A DNA stretch of 64,000 nucleotides from Marthasterias glacialis (GCA_911728455.2 OU452225.1:979501-1043500), one strand, 5' to 3'; counted from the first letter of the stretch, positions 12,301-27,300 are shown. The notes: generated from the letters alone by a model not told the origin. Program-made: numbers and translations.

Positions 12301-15300
12301 TTGGATTTTAGAAAGTTATCTATCAGAAATTACAGTGAGAAGAGAATAGTGTAACGGATCAACCCTGCATCCGCCAGAAAGGGAGGGGAACCACTTGCTA
12401 AACTCAGAGACAAAATAACAACTCAAAAATGGAAACAGATATGCAGGTACTCGCTCATCTTGTAATTCTCCCCAACGGGGACATGAACAAAATAATACGT
12501 ATAATAAAGTCAATTAATAATAAAGCAAAACGTAGCAACTGGCTGAGTTGGGGGAATTTAAGGACACTCCTCACTTAACTAATAAATAAATAAATACAAC
12601 ATTACCTTAACATTATGAACCCGGCCGGACGACGTGCAGATAATAAACTATACAGAAATAATACATAGGCTGACCACTATCTGTGCTAGTACTTTTGTAA
12701 ATGGTACTGAGAGCCTTCAGTTTACACATAGAAAGTATAGAGCCGCCGTCCGACCACCCTGATGTCCCAAGCCACAGTTCTAGAATGCCACACCTAGATT
12801 TGGTGCCTTGGTTTTATACCCAATTGGAAACTCTTTGTTATTTTAAATGTACTAGTAATCATTAAAGCTAAATTGAGGGGAAATAATGATACTAACAATG
12901 TGAACACAATCCTTGCATGCCAATGGTGGCTGGCAAGGGAATGATAAATTAATGACATAACTGACTACATTGTACCCCCGTCTGGCACAACAATACACAT
13001 TCATTGCAGGCCAATACAGAGCCAGAACATGTGTTTAAACACTATAACAAAAGGAGCTTGAAATGCATCACAAAGCATGTTCATTACACAACCCTCCCCT
13101 TAGCGAAGGCGTGACCTCACGCCTCAAATATTAAGTTTACTCAACCCATTATGATAAATTATCACAATTTGTAATACAATTTAGGGGACAAAAAGTTCCA
13201 TGTCGATTCTGTCTGATCATTTCATGCGACTGACGTAGCTTGCAGACAACTTTATAGTGTCCACAGTTGGTCTGCAGCCCAAAAGGGCACCATACAAAAA
13301 GTTCACATCTGTAGCCGCCTTTAAACGCGTAGTGTTAGTTTAGATCACATAATCTCCAGTTCGCATCCACAGTGGAGGTTGGCGTTGTCGACGTTGGTGT
13401 ATTGGCCGGCCGGTCCAATTATCATCGCTGTCGTATAATGCGTCATCTACCCCATCACTCTGTGTGTTGCTGTTTGCTCTTGGTGGTAAATCAGGTGATT
13501 GGTCTGTGGTTGCATTCATTCTCACACCAGTCTCGCTTTCATTGTGTATTTCTGCTCCATCATCTTGAATGTTTCCAATCTCGGATGTAAAACTTGCATC
13601 TACCAGTGGATCCGGGTCATATGGCACTCCTTTAGCATTCAAAGGGGTCACATCTCTCCATAGTGTTGGGGGTCGACGTGTAGATGTTCCACGTGGTGTG
13701 CTGTCTTCTGGAGTGTTGTCTCTATTCGTTTCAGAATCCTGTTCAGAAGTACTCAAATGGCATGGTTTTAATCTATCAAAATGCACTACTGAACGATAAT
13801 GTGTTTTTACATCTTCAATTCTATACACAGCATCAGAGATACACTTTTTGATCTCATAGGGCCCCTTCCAAAATGACTGTAATTTAGGACTAAGCCCAAC
13901 TTTTCTTCTCGGGCAATACAACCAAACTTTATCGCCAAGTGCATATGGTTTACCCTTGAGTTTAGCATCATACAATCGTTTTTGTCGTTTTTGTTCACCT
14001 TTTATGTTATTTCGAGCCATTTCGAAAGCTTTGTGCATGCGACCACATATCTCAGATGCATATGCCTCTGGGGTTACATACTTTTCTTTGCTTAACTCAT
14101 TTCGGGAAACAAGTAAATCTAAAGGAAGGTTAACTTCTCTACCGAACATCATCCTATTTGGGCTAATCCCTGTTGTCTCTTGTTCACTTGCTCTATAACT
14201 CATCATAACATAGGGTATGTGCGTATCCCAATCTGACTGGTCTTCACAAACATACATACTTAACATGGCCAAGATAGTTCGATTAAACCTTTCCACTAGT
14301 CCATCTGACTGTGGATGATAAGCCGTGGTTCTAGTTTTATTTATTCCCAATAGACGGCATACTGATTGAAACAAGTTGCTTTCAAAATTAGAGCCTTGGT
14401 CTGAATGGAGGCTCAATGGAACTCCATACCGGCAGAAGAATTGCTCTACCAGTACTTTAGCCACAGTTTCTGCCTCTTGATTTCGGAGAGGATAGGCCTC
14501 AGCCCACTTAGTAAAATAGTCCATCACTATCAAGATATATCTGTTGCCTTTTTTTGATCGAGGCAATGGTCCCAGTATATCTAAAGCAACTCTTTCAAAA
14601 GGTGCACCAATCAGAGAAGGTTTAAGGGGACTACGGAACTTAGGGGCAGGTGTTTTTCGTCTAGCACACGTTTGACACTGTCTAATCCAGTTCGCTATGT
14701 TTGTACGGTAACCTATCCAATAATAGTTACGTTGGATCTTATTAAATGTTTTTGTACGACCCAAGTGGCCACCTGTCTTACTATTATGTGCTAACTCCAG
14801 TATTTGTTCTTGTAATGATCTAGGAACCACTAATTGTCTAAATGATGAACCTTGGTCTTCATACCGCCTATACAGGATACCTTCTTTTAGCTCCAGTTGG
14901 TCCCAGATGAACCAATATCCCTTTGTCTCTCGGCTTAGACCCGCAATTAGACTACCAGGAGGCCTCACCGAGGAATTATCTTTCATCTGTATTATTGCAG
15001 CTAATACACTATCATCTCGTTGGGCCTCCCGTAGCCCAGCTGGGTCCAAACCTGAAAAGACACTTAGCGAACAACTGATTATTTTATGTTTCACTTTAAT
15101 ATCAGTACTTATTGGGTCAACATCATTTTCAAATGGCATTCTTGAAAGGGAGTCTGCATTTCGATGTTGGCTACCCGGTCTGTAGCAAATTTCATAGTCA
15201 AATGCACTTAAGGTTTCTATCCATCGGGCTAGTTGGCCTTGTACATCTTTAAAATTACTCAGCCATCTTAACGACCCATGGTCGGTGCGTATGGTAAATT

Positions 15301-18300
15301 TTCTTCCATATAAGTAATGTTTGTACTGTTTTACAAAGTGTACGGCAGCCAACAGTTCTTTCTTAGTTACACTGTAGTTTCTTTCACTTTTTGATAACTT
15401 TCGGCTACCGTAACTTATTACTCTCTCTTGTCCATCCTGGACTTGTGAAATAACTCCACCAATACCTTGGTCACTAGCATCTGCATCTAGAATGAATGGC
15501 TTTGAAAAATCTGGAAATGCAAGAAAGTCTGCGGATGTTAACTTATGTTTAAGCTCCTGAAATGCTTGTTCACACTCATTTGTCCACTTAAACCCTACAT
15601 TTTTGTGAGTCAGTTTATGGATTGGGGACGCTATGTGAGCAAAATTCTTAATAAACCGTCTATAATAAGAACATAAACCAAGAAAACTGCGAATGTCAGC
15701 AAGATTACATGGTGTTGGCCATTCTAGTATCTTACGTATCTTTTCTGGATCAGTAGATATTCCTTGGTTTGACACAATGTGTCCAAGGTACAGAACTTCC
15801 TTTTTATACAAGAAACATTTTTGGGGTTTCAATTTGAGTCCTGCGTCTGAAAGTTTGCTGAGGACTTCGCTCAGCCGCTCGGTATGTTCTTCAAAAGACG
15901 GAGCAAAAACCAAAATATCGTCTATATACACTAAACAAGTTCTCCAATGTAATCCTGCTAACACACGTTCCATTAATCTTTCAAATGTACTGGGAGCATT
16001 ACACAGCCCAAAAGGCATCATGTTAAACTCATATAAACCAGATCCTGTTGTAAAAGCAGTTTTACATCGGTCATTGGGGTTAACTTCTACCTGCCAATAG
16101 CCACTAGCTAAGTCAAGTGACGAAAACCACTGAGAGCTAGATAGTGCATCAAGGCTATCATCAATTCGTGGTAATGGGTATGCATCTTTATAAGTTACTT
16201 CATTTAGTTTTCTGTAATCAATGCAAAACCTTGTGGTCCCATCTTTTTTTTTTAACCAAAATCACTGGGCTTGCCCATGGGCTAAAGGATGGAGAAATTA
16301 CTTTCTTTTTTAACATTTCTTCAACCTGTTCTTGAGCCTCTGCTCTCTGGTGATGAGGTAAACGCCGAGCAGGTTGTCGCTTTGGCCTAGCATCACCGGT
16401 GTCAATGTTATGATACACTAAATTGGTTCGCCCAAGTTCACCATCTTTGGAAAACACACTGTCATAATTATGTAACATATTTTTTAATGCAACTTGTTGG
16501 TTACCTGTTAAGTGTACAGAGCTTTGTTGGTACAGATCTTCTAGTTGGGGAGCTAAATCTTGATTGTTACATGAGTCATCATTTTGTTTAACAACTTGAG
16601 TTACAATTGCAGGTTGTAAAATAGCCACTTGCGTGCCTTTATACACCGTGGTTGCATCTGGTTTTAAATTCAACATTCTAATTGGAACACGGTTATTCTT
16701 GTCACAATGGGCAAAGGTTCGTCCAATCAACATACTATTATCTTTGGCTACATAACTACTTGATGGTTCTAATAATCCACCTTTTGTACCTACACCACGA
16801 ACATGTACTTCACCTGGTACAATGGCCTCTTGACCAGAAGGTATAGTTACTGTTTCTGCTACAGAAACCCTACAACAATTGTTAGTAGCCACGCTGTTTA
16901 GTACTATTGGCACTTCATTCAATCCGAATCTTAATTTCCTCTTAGGTAGATCCAGAGTTCCTTCATGCAACAAAAGGAAATCTAAACCTAATATGCCTGC
17001 CTGGGTGATAGGTGCAACAAAAATTGTATGACGTCTCACTAGTTTTCCAAATTCAATGGTTACTTCTACACAACCTAATACTTCAAGGGTGGTACCCTCG
17101 ACTGCTACTATCGACTTATTACTAGGCTGTAAACTTTGTCTAACTTCTAGAGGCAGTAACTCCCACGTATGCGGGTGTAAGATAGTGACCGATGATCCTG
17201 TGTCTAGCAAAAATTTCACATCAATTTTGTTAATCTTTGCTCTGACAAAGATTGTACTCTGGGCCTGGCAATTACTCATTATTGGCTGGGCACTGGCCCC
17301 ATACTCAGCCGTCCCTCGTTTCCCTGCTGATTGGTTTTATCACCAGCGGTTCTAACTGGCTGGGCTTGTGGCAGATTGTTATTATATGGACACTCATATT
17401 GTCTATGTCCTTCTTGCCTACAATTCCAACAGACTATCGGACCCCTAGGTTTTCGAAACCTCTCTGTTTGTTTGGTAAGAACTCCCTGAAGCTCTTGTAC
17501 AGCTTGCTCTAGGCGCTGTATTTTTACCTTGAGGTCTTCCTGGGGTTGTTTGGTTTCAAGTGAAGCACTAGTACAAGGCTCATTCTGGCATGCATTAGCA
17601 CCTACATGTATTCTCTGTAACATATCAACCTTGTTATATTCTACTTGAATAAAAGCTTCTTCCTCCAGTGCTGTGGTAAGGGCATCCCCTAGATTAACGG
17701 GTTTTGCCCGTCTAACTTGCATTCTAATTTCAGGTAAGTCCAATGCCTCTATAAAATGATCTTTACCTAATTCCTCTCGTAGTTCAGCAGATATATCAGG
17801 GTATGCTTTAGCGACTAGTCTTCGAATGTCACTAGCTAACTCGGGTAACTTTTCACTTTTCCTGCGAGACCTTACTTTAAGCTTAGCCCTAAAGAGATAT
17901 GATTGTCCTTGTGGGGAAAATCGACCTTTCAATGCCTTAACTAAAGCAGAATAATCATGTTTACTTGCGTCAGATAAATCAGTATAAACCTGAAGGGCCG
18001 GGCCTCTTAACCTTACGGCTAGGAACCTAGTTTTCTGCTCTACTGACCATCCATTTATTTGACTACATAATTCTAAATTAGTTAACCAATCATCGAATGA
18101 TTTACTACCATCGTAATTATCAGGGTTTACTATTGGTTTTACGGAACCTACTGATACTGTAGTATTTTTTGGCTCACATGTTGATTTACGAGTACACTGC
18201 GGTAAAGAACAATATTCAGTATTAGGTGTATCAAAATCAGGAGTACTAGCTACTAAATTAACTCTATCTACACCAGTGGGAGTGTCCCGTGATTCTATTC

Positions 18301-21300
18301 TGCCCGATAAATAGGCAGACCCGTGGCAAGGGTCATCAGGGTTCTGGGGTAAAATCACCCCAAACTCAGCCAGTCTTGCTCTTCTGGACTGAATTTCCTC
18401 GTCCAGTTGCCTAATCGTACGGTTCAACTGACCGGTCAAATCTGTTCTCGAACTCATTTTGGCTTGCGCAATTTTTGCATTCAGAGAAAAGGAAAAACAA
18501 ATTAAAAACAACAAAATGTCTCAAAATTCAGCAAGAAGCACTCTCCCAATTCAACAAATCTATCCCACCGCTGCCACCAAAATCTGTAACGGATCAACCC
18601 TGCATCCGCCAGAAAGGGAGGGGAACCACTTGCTAAACTCAGAGACAAAATAACAACTCAAAAATGGAAACAGATATGCAGGTACTCGCTCATCTTGTAA
18701 TTCTCCCCAACGGGGACATGAACAAAATAATACGTATAATAAAGTCAATTAATAATAAAGCAAAACGTAGCAACTGGCTGAGTTGGGGGAATTTAAGGAC
18801 ACTCCTCACTTAACTAATAAATAAATAAATACAACATTACCTTAACATTATGAACCCGGCCGGACGACGTGCAGATAATAAACTATACAGAAATAATACA
18901 TAGGCTGACCACTATCTGTGCTAGTACTTTTGTAAATGGTACTGAGAGCCTTCAGTTTACACATAGAAAGTATAGAGCCGCCGTCCGACCACCCTGATGT
19001 CCCAAGCCACAGTTCTAGAATGCCACACCTAGATTTGGTGCCTTGGTTTTATACCCAATTGGAAACTCTTTGTTATTTTAAATGTACTAGTAATCATTAA
19101 AGCTAAATTGAGGGGAAATAATGATACTAACAATGTGAACACAATCCTTGCATGCCAATGGTGGCTGGCAAGGGAATGATAAATTAATGACATAACTGAC
19201 TACATTGTACCCCCGTCTGGCACAACAATACACATTCATTGCAGGCCAATACAGAGCCAGAACATGTGTTTAAACACTATAACAAAAGGAGCTTGAAATG
19301 CATCACAAAGCATGTTCATTACAATAGCATGAGTCAAGTCTAGAAGTGACAAAGGCATGAACAAGGAGAAGAGTGGTATCATCATCAAAATTTTATGTCT
19401 CAGTCTCAGTCAGTCAAAGATCTTTCAGTCTCGGACATTCAATCCTCATTCTCGGTGTGAACTTTAGTTCTCAGAATTTCAACTCGGGTCTATAGTTCAC
19501 AGACTTTCAAGTCACAGTTTCAGATCTTCAGTCTCAGTCTCAGTCTCAGATCTTTAATTCTAAGACATTGTTACTCTCAGTCTCTGTCTCAAATCTTGAC
19601 ATGTAGGTCTACAACATTTTAAGTCTAAAATGTGGGTCTCAATCTTGTCAGACATTTTTCTAGAAAAAAAATCAGACAAATTAGTAGTTCCAACTTTTTT
19701 CTTAAAAAGCACAAAATCATACCAGAATAGATCACATCTGTACAAACAACACAATGGGGTACACAGACTTTCAACATTTATTTTTTTCACAGACAAACAG
19801 ATCAATGACTGCATGAAAGGCTAAACAAAAATGATCTTCTTTTATTGTATAGGATGGTTTGATGAATTATAAATGAATTGAAAATGTTATTCCATGCATA
19901 ATTGTTAGTTCAGGTAATTAAAAAAAACCTTTCCAAAAATGTTTGATGAAATGAATTATGAAAATGATAAGATGTTCAAATTAAAATTATTATGTCCACC
20001 TTTTTGCCCATGGCTCATCTTACTCGCATGATGTCACCTAAACTGATAAACTCATGTCCATCATCGCTCATCGCTTAACTTGACTTTATAACACTTCACC
20101 CATGGTTTGAATGTTAGATCAATCTAAAATCATCTTCACTGAAACAAATCATCACTAACCCTCACTCTAAACCTTTATGATTTTAATTTATCTAATCATC
20201 ACTTAACTTGACTTGATAACGTGTCACCTATGACTTGATTTCCAGATCAATCAACTTCAATTGTATGGTGTCCCTCTTGATTAATTTTGTTAGTTCACTG
20301 TCAATAAATTAATGATTTTACTTTCTGTCACTTAACTAGACTTTTGTAAACTCCGATTTGATTGCCTGAGTCACTCCCCACCTTTTCTTTTATACAACTG
20401 CTTTCAAATTGGTTCCCTGACAATAAACAATGATTCTAATTTCTGTCTAACTATCACTGAACTTGACTTCATAGCATCACTTTATGATTTGATTTACGAA
20501 TCAATGAGAAACCAACTCAAATTGCATGGTCTCATTTACGACTGATTTAAAGTTCAATCAAATAAATTTAAGTTCTGCCTGATCATCACTCAGCTTGACT
20601 TTGTAAGGTGTCATTCATGACAGTTTGGTTCACTGTCACTTTGGATGATGATCAAATGCACCAACACCTGCACATGCCAAAAAGGGTTTGTTGATTGCTG
20701 ACCTGTACTAGCCGTTGTACTAGTCATTGAACGCTCTTCACTTAATCCAGCTTCATTCCACGTCCACACATACACGGTGTACGTAGAGTAAGCATCCAAA
20801 CCATCCAAAGTGATTCCAGGTGTGGTTTGGTTTACACCCTCGGAGCGTACAGGGGAGCTGATTGGTTCACACTGGTCTCTGTTGATCAGCTCATACTGTA
20901 CAGTGTAGTGTAAATGGCAGGGGTTTTGAGTCACGTCAGGTGCATCCCATGTAACGAGCAACACATCCACGCCTCCATTAGAGTTGAGGTTTTCAACGGG
21001 AAGATGACCTGCACAACAATGAAACAAACATGTTTAACACTGAGCTCTTGGCTCAATTTTTTACAGCTGCTTGCTTAAAGCATAAAAAATTAGCACAAAA
21101 CAATTGTGCTCAGCAGAAAAGGTAACTAGCGACAATACCACAACATATGTACTATAAACAGAAAATTGTTACGCAGAAAATGTGAGTGTACAATTTTCTG
21201 CCAAGCAAAACTATAGCAGGAAACGTCAAAGACAGTTGGTGTCACGTGGTTTAGCTGGATCTGAGCAGCTCGCTCATGGGTGATTACACAGCCGCAGCTA

Positions 21301-24300
21301 TGGCCGTCGCACACACACACGCACTGTGAATCCGCCATGCTGATCGGTACATATGCGTGGCTGACGCATTTTTGCCTCGCATGCACGTGCGGAGGCCATA
21401 GCTGCGGTGATGTAATCCACCAGGAACAAGCTGCTCGGATTAGTGTACAGGGCACCTCTAGAGTTGGTAAGCTACTGCCATTATAGTCTTAAACTTCCAG
21501 AAATGTTTCCCCTTTTATACTTTATCTCACAAATTTTGCTGCATCAAAGCTTAAGCATAGAGAACACAGGCTAATAGAAAATGTACTATTTTCAGCCAAC
21601 CCAAGTATGTCAGCTTTATTAAGAATGTGACAAAGTTTCTATCATTACACCAGGTCATAGTCTTCAAGAGTACCTTTAGTTGATGTGGTAAACTCTATCT
21701 CTTGAGTATATATTCCAACTCCAACGCTTGTCTTAGCCGCTACTTTAAATTGGTAATCAGAGCAGGGAAGGAGGTCGCTGAAACTCAAGGATCTTGTAGT
21801 CGTCGTCGCGTTTCTAGGACTCCCAGATGATGTCATCAGTTCGTAGCTGTATTCTTGAATGTCCCCTCCTCTACTCCCACACGGCACCTCATCCCACTGA
21901 AAGCTGATGCCAATGTCAGTTAGATTGAAGCGTTTTATATTTGCAGGAGGTGCCGAGGGAGCTGTTGGAAAATTATTTTAAAATAAACCATTACAGAACG
22001 GTGCCCTTCGCGACACACAGTGACTAGTCATCTGGTGGGGAAGCGGGACAGAGACATAACATTTGATTGTGCATTTTTCGACCTATTTGGGGGGGGGGGG
22101 AGGGTTCTGAGTGGGGGGATCCAAGACACTTTACCATAATTGCTTTGTCCTTCGGATGGGACATAAAGCTGTAGGTCCCGTGTACTAGGATTAATAGTGC
22201 ACGTAAAAGAACCCAGAACACTTATCGTTGAAGAGTAGGGGAATTACCCCGGTGTTTCTGGTTCAGATAGCAAGCACCCTTATCTACAGGTTTCCTCAGG
22301 CTTGAGAGCTATACAGTAATTAAGTTCACTTATGAGGCATCCTTGGTTTTATTACCAGATATTTGTAATAATAATAATAATAATGAGTAGGATTTCAAAC
22401 TTGGCATGGTGGAGATACAATCTAGTAAGGTTTGCAGTAACACCATGTACATGAGTAGGATTTCAAAATTTGCATGGTGGAGATACAATCTAGTAAGGTT
22501 TGCAGTAACACCATGTACATGAGTAGGATTTGAAACTTTGCATGGTGGAGATACAATCTAGTAAGGTTTGCAGTAACACCATGTACATGAGTAAGATTTG
22601 AATCTTTGCATGGTGGAGATACAATCTAGCAAGGTTTGCGGTAACGCCATGCACAGATTTTTTAAAGTCCCATGAGTAAAATTTCAAACTTTGCATGGTG
22701 GAGATACAATCTAGTGAGGTTTGCAGAGACACGATGTACGTAATCTCTAACTTGTGGTGGTTCTGAAAAAGAACCAGTGGTTGACAATTCAACATTTCAA
22801 TCAGTATACTCTGATCATCTTCAGTACTATCTTCTTAATCCAAAGAAGCAGACAATTTGGTCTTCCTTGTGTTCTTTATGTACCTGTGATGATCAACAGA
22901 CTAAAAACAACTGATGTAGGTAACATTTTTTTTTTAATTGTTTTTAAATATAATAGCTGCTTTTGTTCAATGAAGAATAAACAGTTCATAAAGATTGTCC
23001 AAAACAACAAAGGTAAAGAGCTATCCTATATTTCTCTAATGTTCATAATGGCATCTTTGCAGAAAAAGTGTACCCTGATGGCCTTCCACATTTTAAATTT
23101 GGAAATAGAGACATGGGATCAGGGGTCAGAGGTCGAAATCAACTGGATTTTTTAGGTAGCCAGCACAGATTTTTTAAAGTCCCATGAATTATTTTTCATT
23201 ATTGGTTAAAAAAATAAAGTATGCCTATTATAGTATATCTTTACTTTTTTCACATCTTTTACATGCGTATTAATCGTAGAAATAACGATTTCTAAAATAA
23301 GGGGGTTGCCGTGCTCCACCCACCCTTCCTCATTAACATAAAATCTGTGACATAGACAGTGGAACGGCTGACCAGGACCATGTGTGTGACAATAACATAC
23401 AATGCATTGTTGACCACTCAGCACCACAGCCGTCTTTGAAATGTTTTACCACAGCCTACGTCATGGATCATTGCGCAATCAGATTGCACACATTTTCGGG
23501 GCTCAATTAAAGTGTGTTAATGCATAAGAGACAAATCAAAATAGTCAATACAATGTTTTGTTAATTTCAAACCATGTATTAAGCCACAAAAATGTTCCGT
23601 GACAAAAAGTTAACTCAGTCAAATGAAGCCACAAAACAAAAAACAAATACGGTAGAAATTTAAAGAGGGGTTCCAAGGTCAAATTAAGTTTGGCGATGCA
23701 CTCATTTCCCTGAAGACAGAGTCCTTATGAAAGTGGGGGGAAAATTAACAAGTCTTTACCTTCACGTTGAAACATAACGTCATTGGATATCAACAACAAA
23801 TAGGTCTTTACAATCCGAAGCGGAATCTTTGCATCAGTCAAGAGGTCAAATTCAATGCCGTTTTGATTGAATATCATCAAAATTTAGGAATGAACTAAAA
23901 AATTCACATACAGAAATGTACAGACCCATATATTTGAGATGTGATGTCACTGTTATCGGACATTTTTGGATGTTGACAAATAGACACTGGAAGGGTGTCG
24001 CACACCATGTCATTTTACACCATTCTAATGTGAGGTTAAAGACTTGTAATTTTTTTCCCACTTTCATAAGGACTCTATCTATTGGAAAATGAGTGCATCA
24101 CAAAACTGAATTAGACCTTGGAGCCCTCCTTACAACAATTCAATCATGTCCAAGATGCAAACTCAAGTAGTTTTGAGTTAAGTCCAAAACCAAGACCAAC
24201 GTAAGGCTATTAATGATGCAAAGTCATTCCCACATCTTGGTCAAAATGCTTGGGCCATGTGCCAATAAACATACCCTTCAACCCCCTCCGCGTCCCCGTC

Positions 24301-27300
24301 CCCCCTCTCCCCCGTTCAATGTTGTTTATTCCGACTTGAGTGCAGACCACGCAATGAGAGCAGACATTGAACGGGGGAGCGGGCGGAGGCCCAACGAGAT
24401 GTTACTAGGACTGAAGGTGTTATCACATTTTAAGGTTTGAGATGGACTTGGGGTCCCTGTAAGACAACATCACAATTCTGCAAGCTTGCAACCTACTGAC
24501 AAGTTACTGATGACTGGTACATGCTAACCTTAAGTAAAAGAATAAAAAATCACTGACCTTTGCTAGACGTTGTACTATTCATTGAACGCTCTTCACTTAA
24601 TCCAGCTTCATTCCACGTCCAGACGTACACGGTGTATGTAGAGTAAGCATCCAAACCATCCAAAGTGATTCCACGTGTGGTTTGGTTTACACCCTCGGAG
24701 CGTACAGGGGAGCTAATTGGTTCACACTGGTCTCTGTTGATCAGCTCATACTGTACAGTGTAGTGTAGATGGCAGGGGTTTTGAGTCACGTCAGGTGCTT
24801 CCCATGTAACTTCCAACGCTTCCTCACTTTCAGTGGTGGCAAGATTTTCAACAGGAAGATGAGCTGAGCACAGCAAAACAAACAAACATTTCAATATAAT
24901 ATTAACAATAAAAATAATAGCGTATATTTACAATGTGCCAGATCTGTCATAAATGACACTTCTGGCGCAGAATTATAAAATCTGGTTGAGATTATTAAGA
25001 ATGATTTTATGAGATGAAGCAACCATTATACAAGTTCTTACTAGTACCAATCTTTCATGGAAATACTTCTGTTTGAAATACTGTCAAAATCGAGAAAATA
25101 GAATTTAAAGACCCTGATTTCAATTTTGGTTGTAACAATTGAAATTAAGGCTAATGTGTTTACATGCTGAAAGGTGTGCAATTTTCTCCTGACTCAGATG
25201 ACGGATTGAGCCCACACTTTCAAAGGTTTGTTTTTTTCATGTATATATTGAATCACACAAAGTAAGAACACTGCACTATCAGCTTCACCAATCCTATATT
25301 TTACCTAGTGTCTTGCTTAAGGACACAAGTGTCAAGACCATGACTTGAACCCACACTCTGCTGATCAGAAACAACAGAGCTTGAGTCCGGTGCGCTAGAC
25401 CGTGCGCAGACTACAGCAAATATTACAGCAAATATTGAGCAAGTTCGGTTGGGTGACAAGACTAGACTTAACCATAGTTGATCTAGATGTCAGCTGAACG
25501 TTACGTGGTTTGACTAGCTAGTCCAACTGAATCAACCTAGCCCCGGAGCACTGTTCCTCTAGTCAATTCGCGTGCTACGTCACAATTAATGAGTAGTTCA
25601 ACGATAACGGAGGGATTTGGTTGAATATGACAATGATTTGTCTTTGCAGTGAAATATTAAGTTAATTATTGCACGTAGAGATAAAAATAGGAGGGGAAAT
25701 TATAGAAAATGAACTTAAAAATGATGTGCTAATTTTCTAAATCCTATCGTCTGCTTAAATTTACTATATTGACTAGTCGCTCAACTAGACGCGTTCAAGG
25801 CAAGAACAGCTCACGCATGCTTGGTTTAAATCACAAATTGACTAAAAGTCTGCACCCGAACTTGCTCCTTACTTTTCCATCGGTGCACCATGTTTAGAAA
25901 GATAGTGAAAGGTAAATGGACTCAAATGTAGGCTGGTTTAATAGTATGAACTTAATGTGTTCTACCTACGTGGGTTGTTAGGTTGAATTACATGTTGTGA
26001 AACTTAAAAAACTTTTAGTGTTTTCTTAGAATTATGGCTCAATTTTGTGTGTTTTTTTTATGCAAGTTTGCCACACACAAGTCTAAAAGCCATTCTTGGT
26101 AAAGGGGCAAAAAGGATATAAACATAAGATGAAAAACAACTCAGGGAAGCAGAAGGTAGGAATTGATATATGGTATTTCTCTAAAAGCAGGCTAAGGTTG
26201 GAGGAAAATATGCAACAGGTATAATGAAGTTCCATTGAGAGGCAGTATGTGGGAAAAAAAACTATTGGAAAGGCTCTTTATTCTGATACCTTTAATTGAT
26301 GTGGTAAACACAATCTCTTCACTATATGTTCCAATGCCAAGGCTTGTCTTGCCCGCAACTTTAAATTTGTATTCAGTGCACGGGAGAAGGTCATTGAAAC
26401 TCAGCGACCTTTCGGCTGTCATTTCACTTCTATTTCTGTTGCCAGATGATGTCATCAATTCGTAGCTGTATTCTGTGATGTCACCTCTTCTACTCCCGCA
26501 CGGCACCTCATCCCACTCAAAGATGGCCCCAATGTCAGTTACATTGAGGTGCGTTACATTTCCAGGAGCTGCGGAGGGTACTGTGGAATCAAGATATTAA
26601 ATATATCTCAAAAACCAATGATACTAACAAGTACAAAGAGATGACCGAGAGGTGAAAGGCAGTATGTAAGGACTGCTTTTAATTCAGATTAAAATAAAAC
26701 CACACCTCTACACTACACTCAAAAAGTGCTGAAATGTTTATGGTAATTAGGAAAAGGGTAGTTTGGTATGGCGTGATACTACAGTTAAGTCACAGCAGTC
26801 ATGTTTTTTTTTTAAGTATCTACTAAACATCTTTTCATCTGTTGTGTTCACCATCTCATTAATACATTTTAGGCCTGAAGAGTAAACTAATCAAATACTG
26901 GTTCTATATGAATGGTATTTTGCTTCCGTTCAAGAGAACTGAACCAAATCAAGACTGGAAGGAAAAACACTTGGGTCAGACCCCATTTTTTTTACTCGTA
27001 TGTTATCATCAGTATCAGACTTTGTAACTTTAAACGGGACCTTGACTACAACGTCTGAATCATGAGTATTAAGTATATCGTTCTATGGTATAATCTATGA
27101 ATGTATTGAGAACTTGGCAGAATATTTGGGGTAAACAAATCAAACAAATGCATAAATTTTACCCTGTCTGAGTTCCAACTGTCAATGCTACAGTACCAGG
27201 GACTGATTGTCATGAACGTTCTGTGCGGATGCTTTGTGCATGGCCGATATCCAGACAATAAAGTCAGTCGCTTAAAAGTTGTACTGATTGAGAAGTCAAG

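Larger units (their letters stand above)
12350..19323 (-). mobile_element. Full-length Ty3/Gypsy LTR retrotransposon, recent insertion
   Basis: A 7.0-kb element with near-identical LTRs (12350-13089 and 18585-19323) beginning TGTAA and ending TTACA, flanked by ATAG on both sides (12346-12349 and 19324-19327). In minus orientation: 5' LTR, primer site, gag, protease-RT-RNase H-integrase, polypurine tract, 3' LTR. There is no envelope gene. The domain order RT-RNase H-integrase and the GPY/F module place it in Ty3/Gypsy. It lies in sense orientation in the intron between FN3-7 and FN3-8 of the phosphatase gene. The only clear defect is one frameshift in an A run in pol. Confidence 0.95.

Noticed and set aside
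13372-17512. Several plus-strand open frames
   Set aside because: Shadows of the minus-strand gag and pol genes of the Gypsy element.
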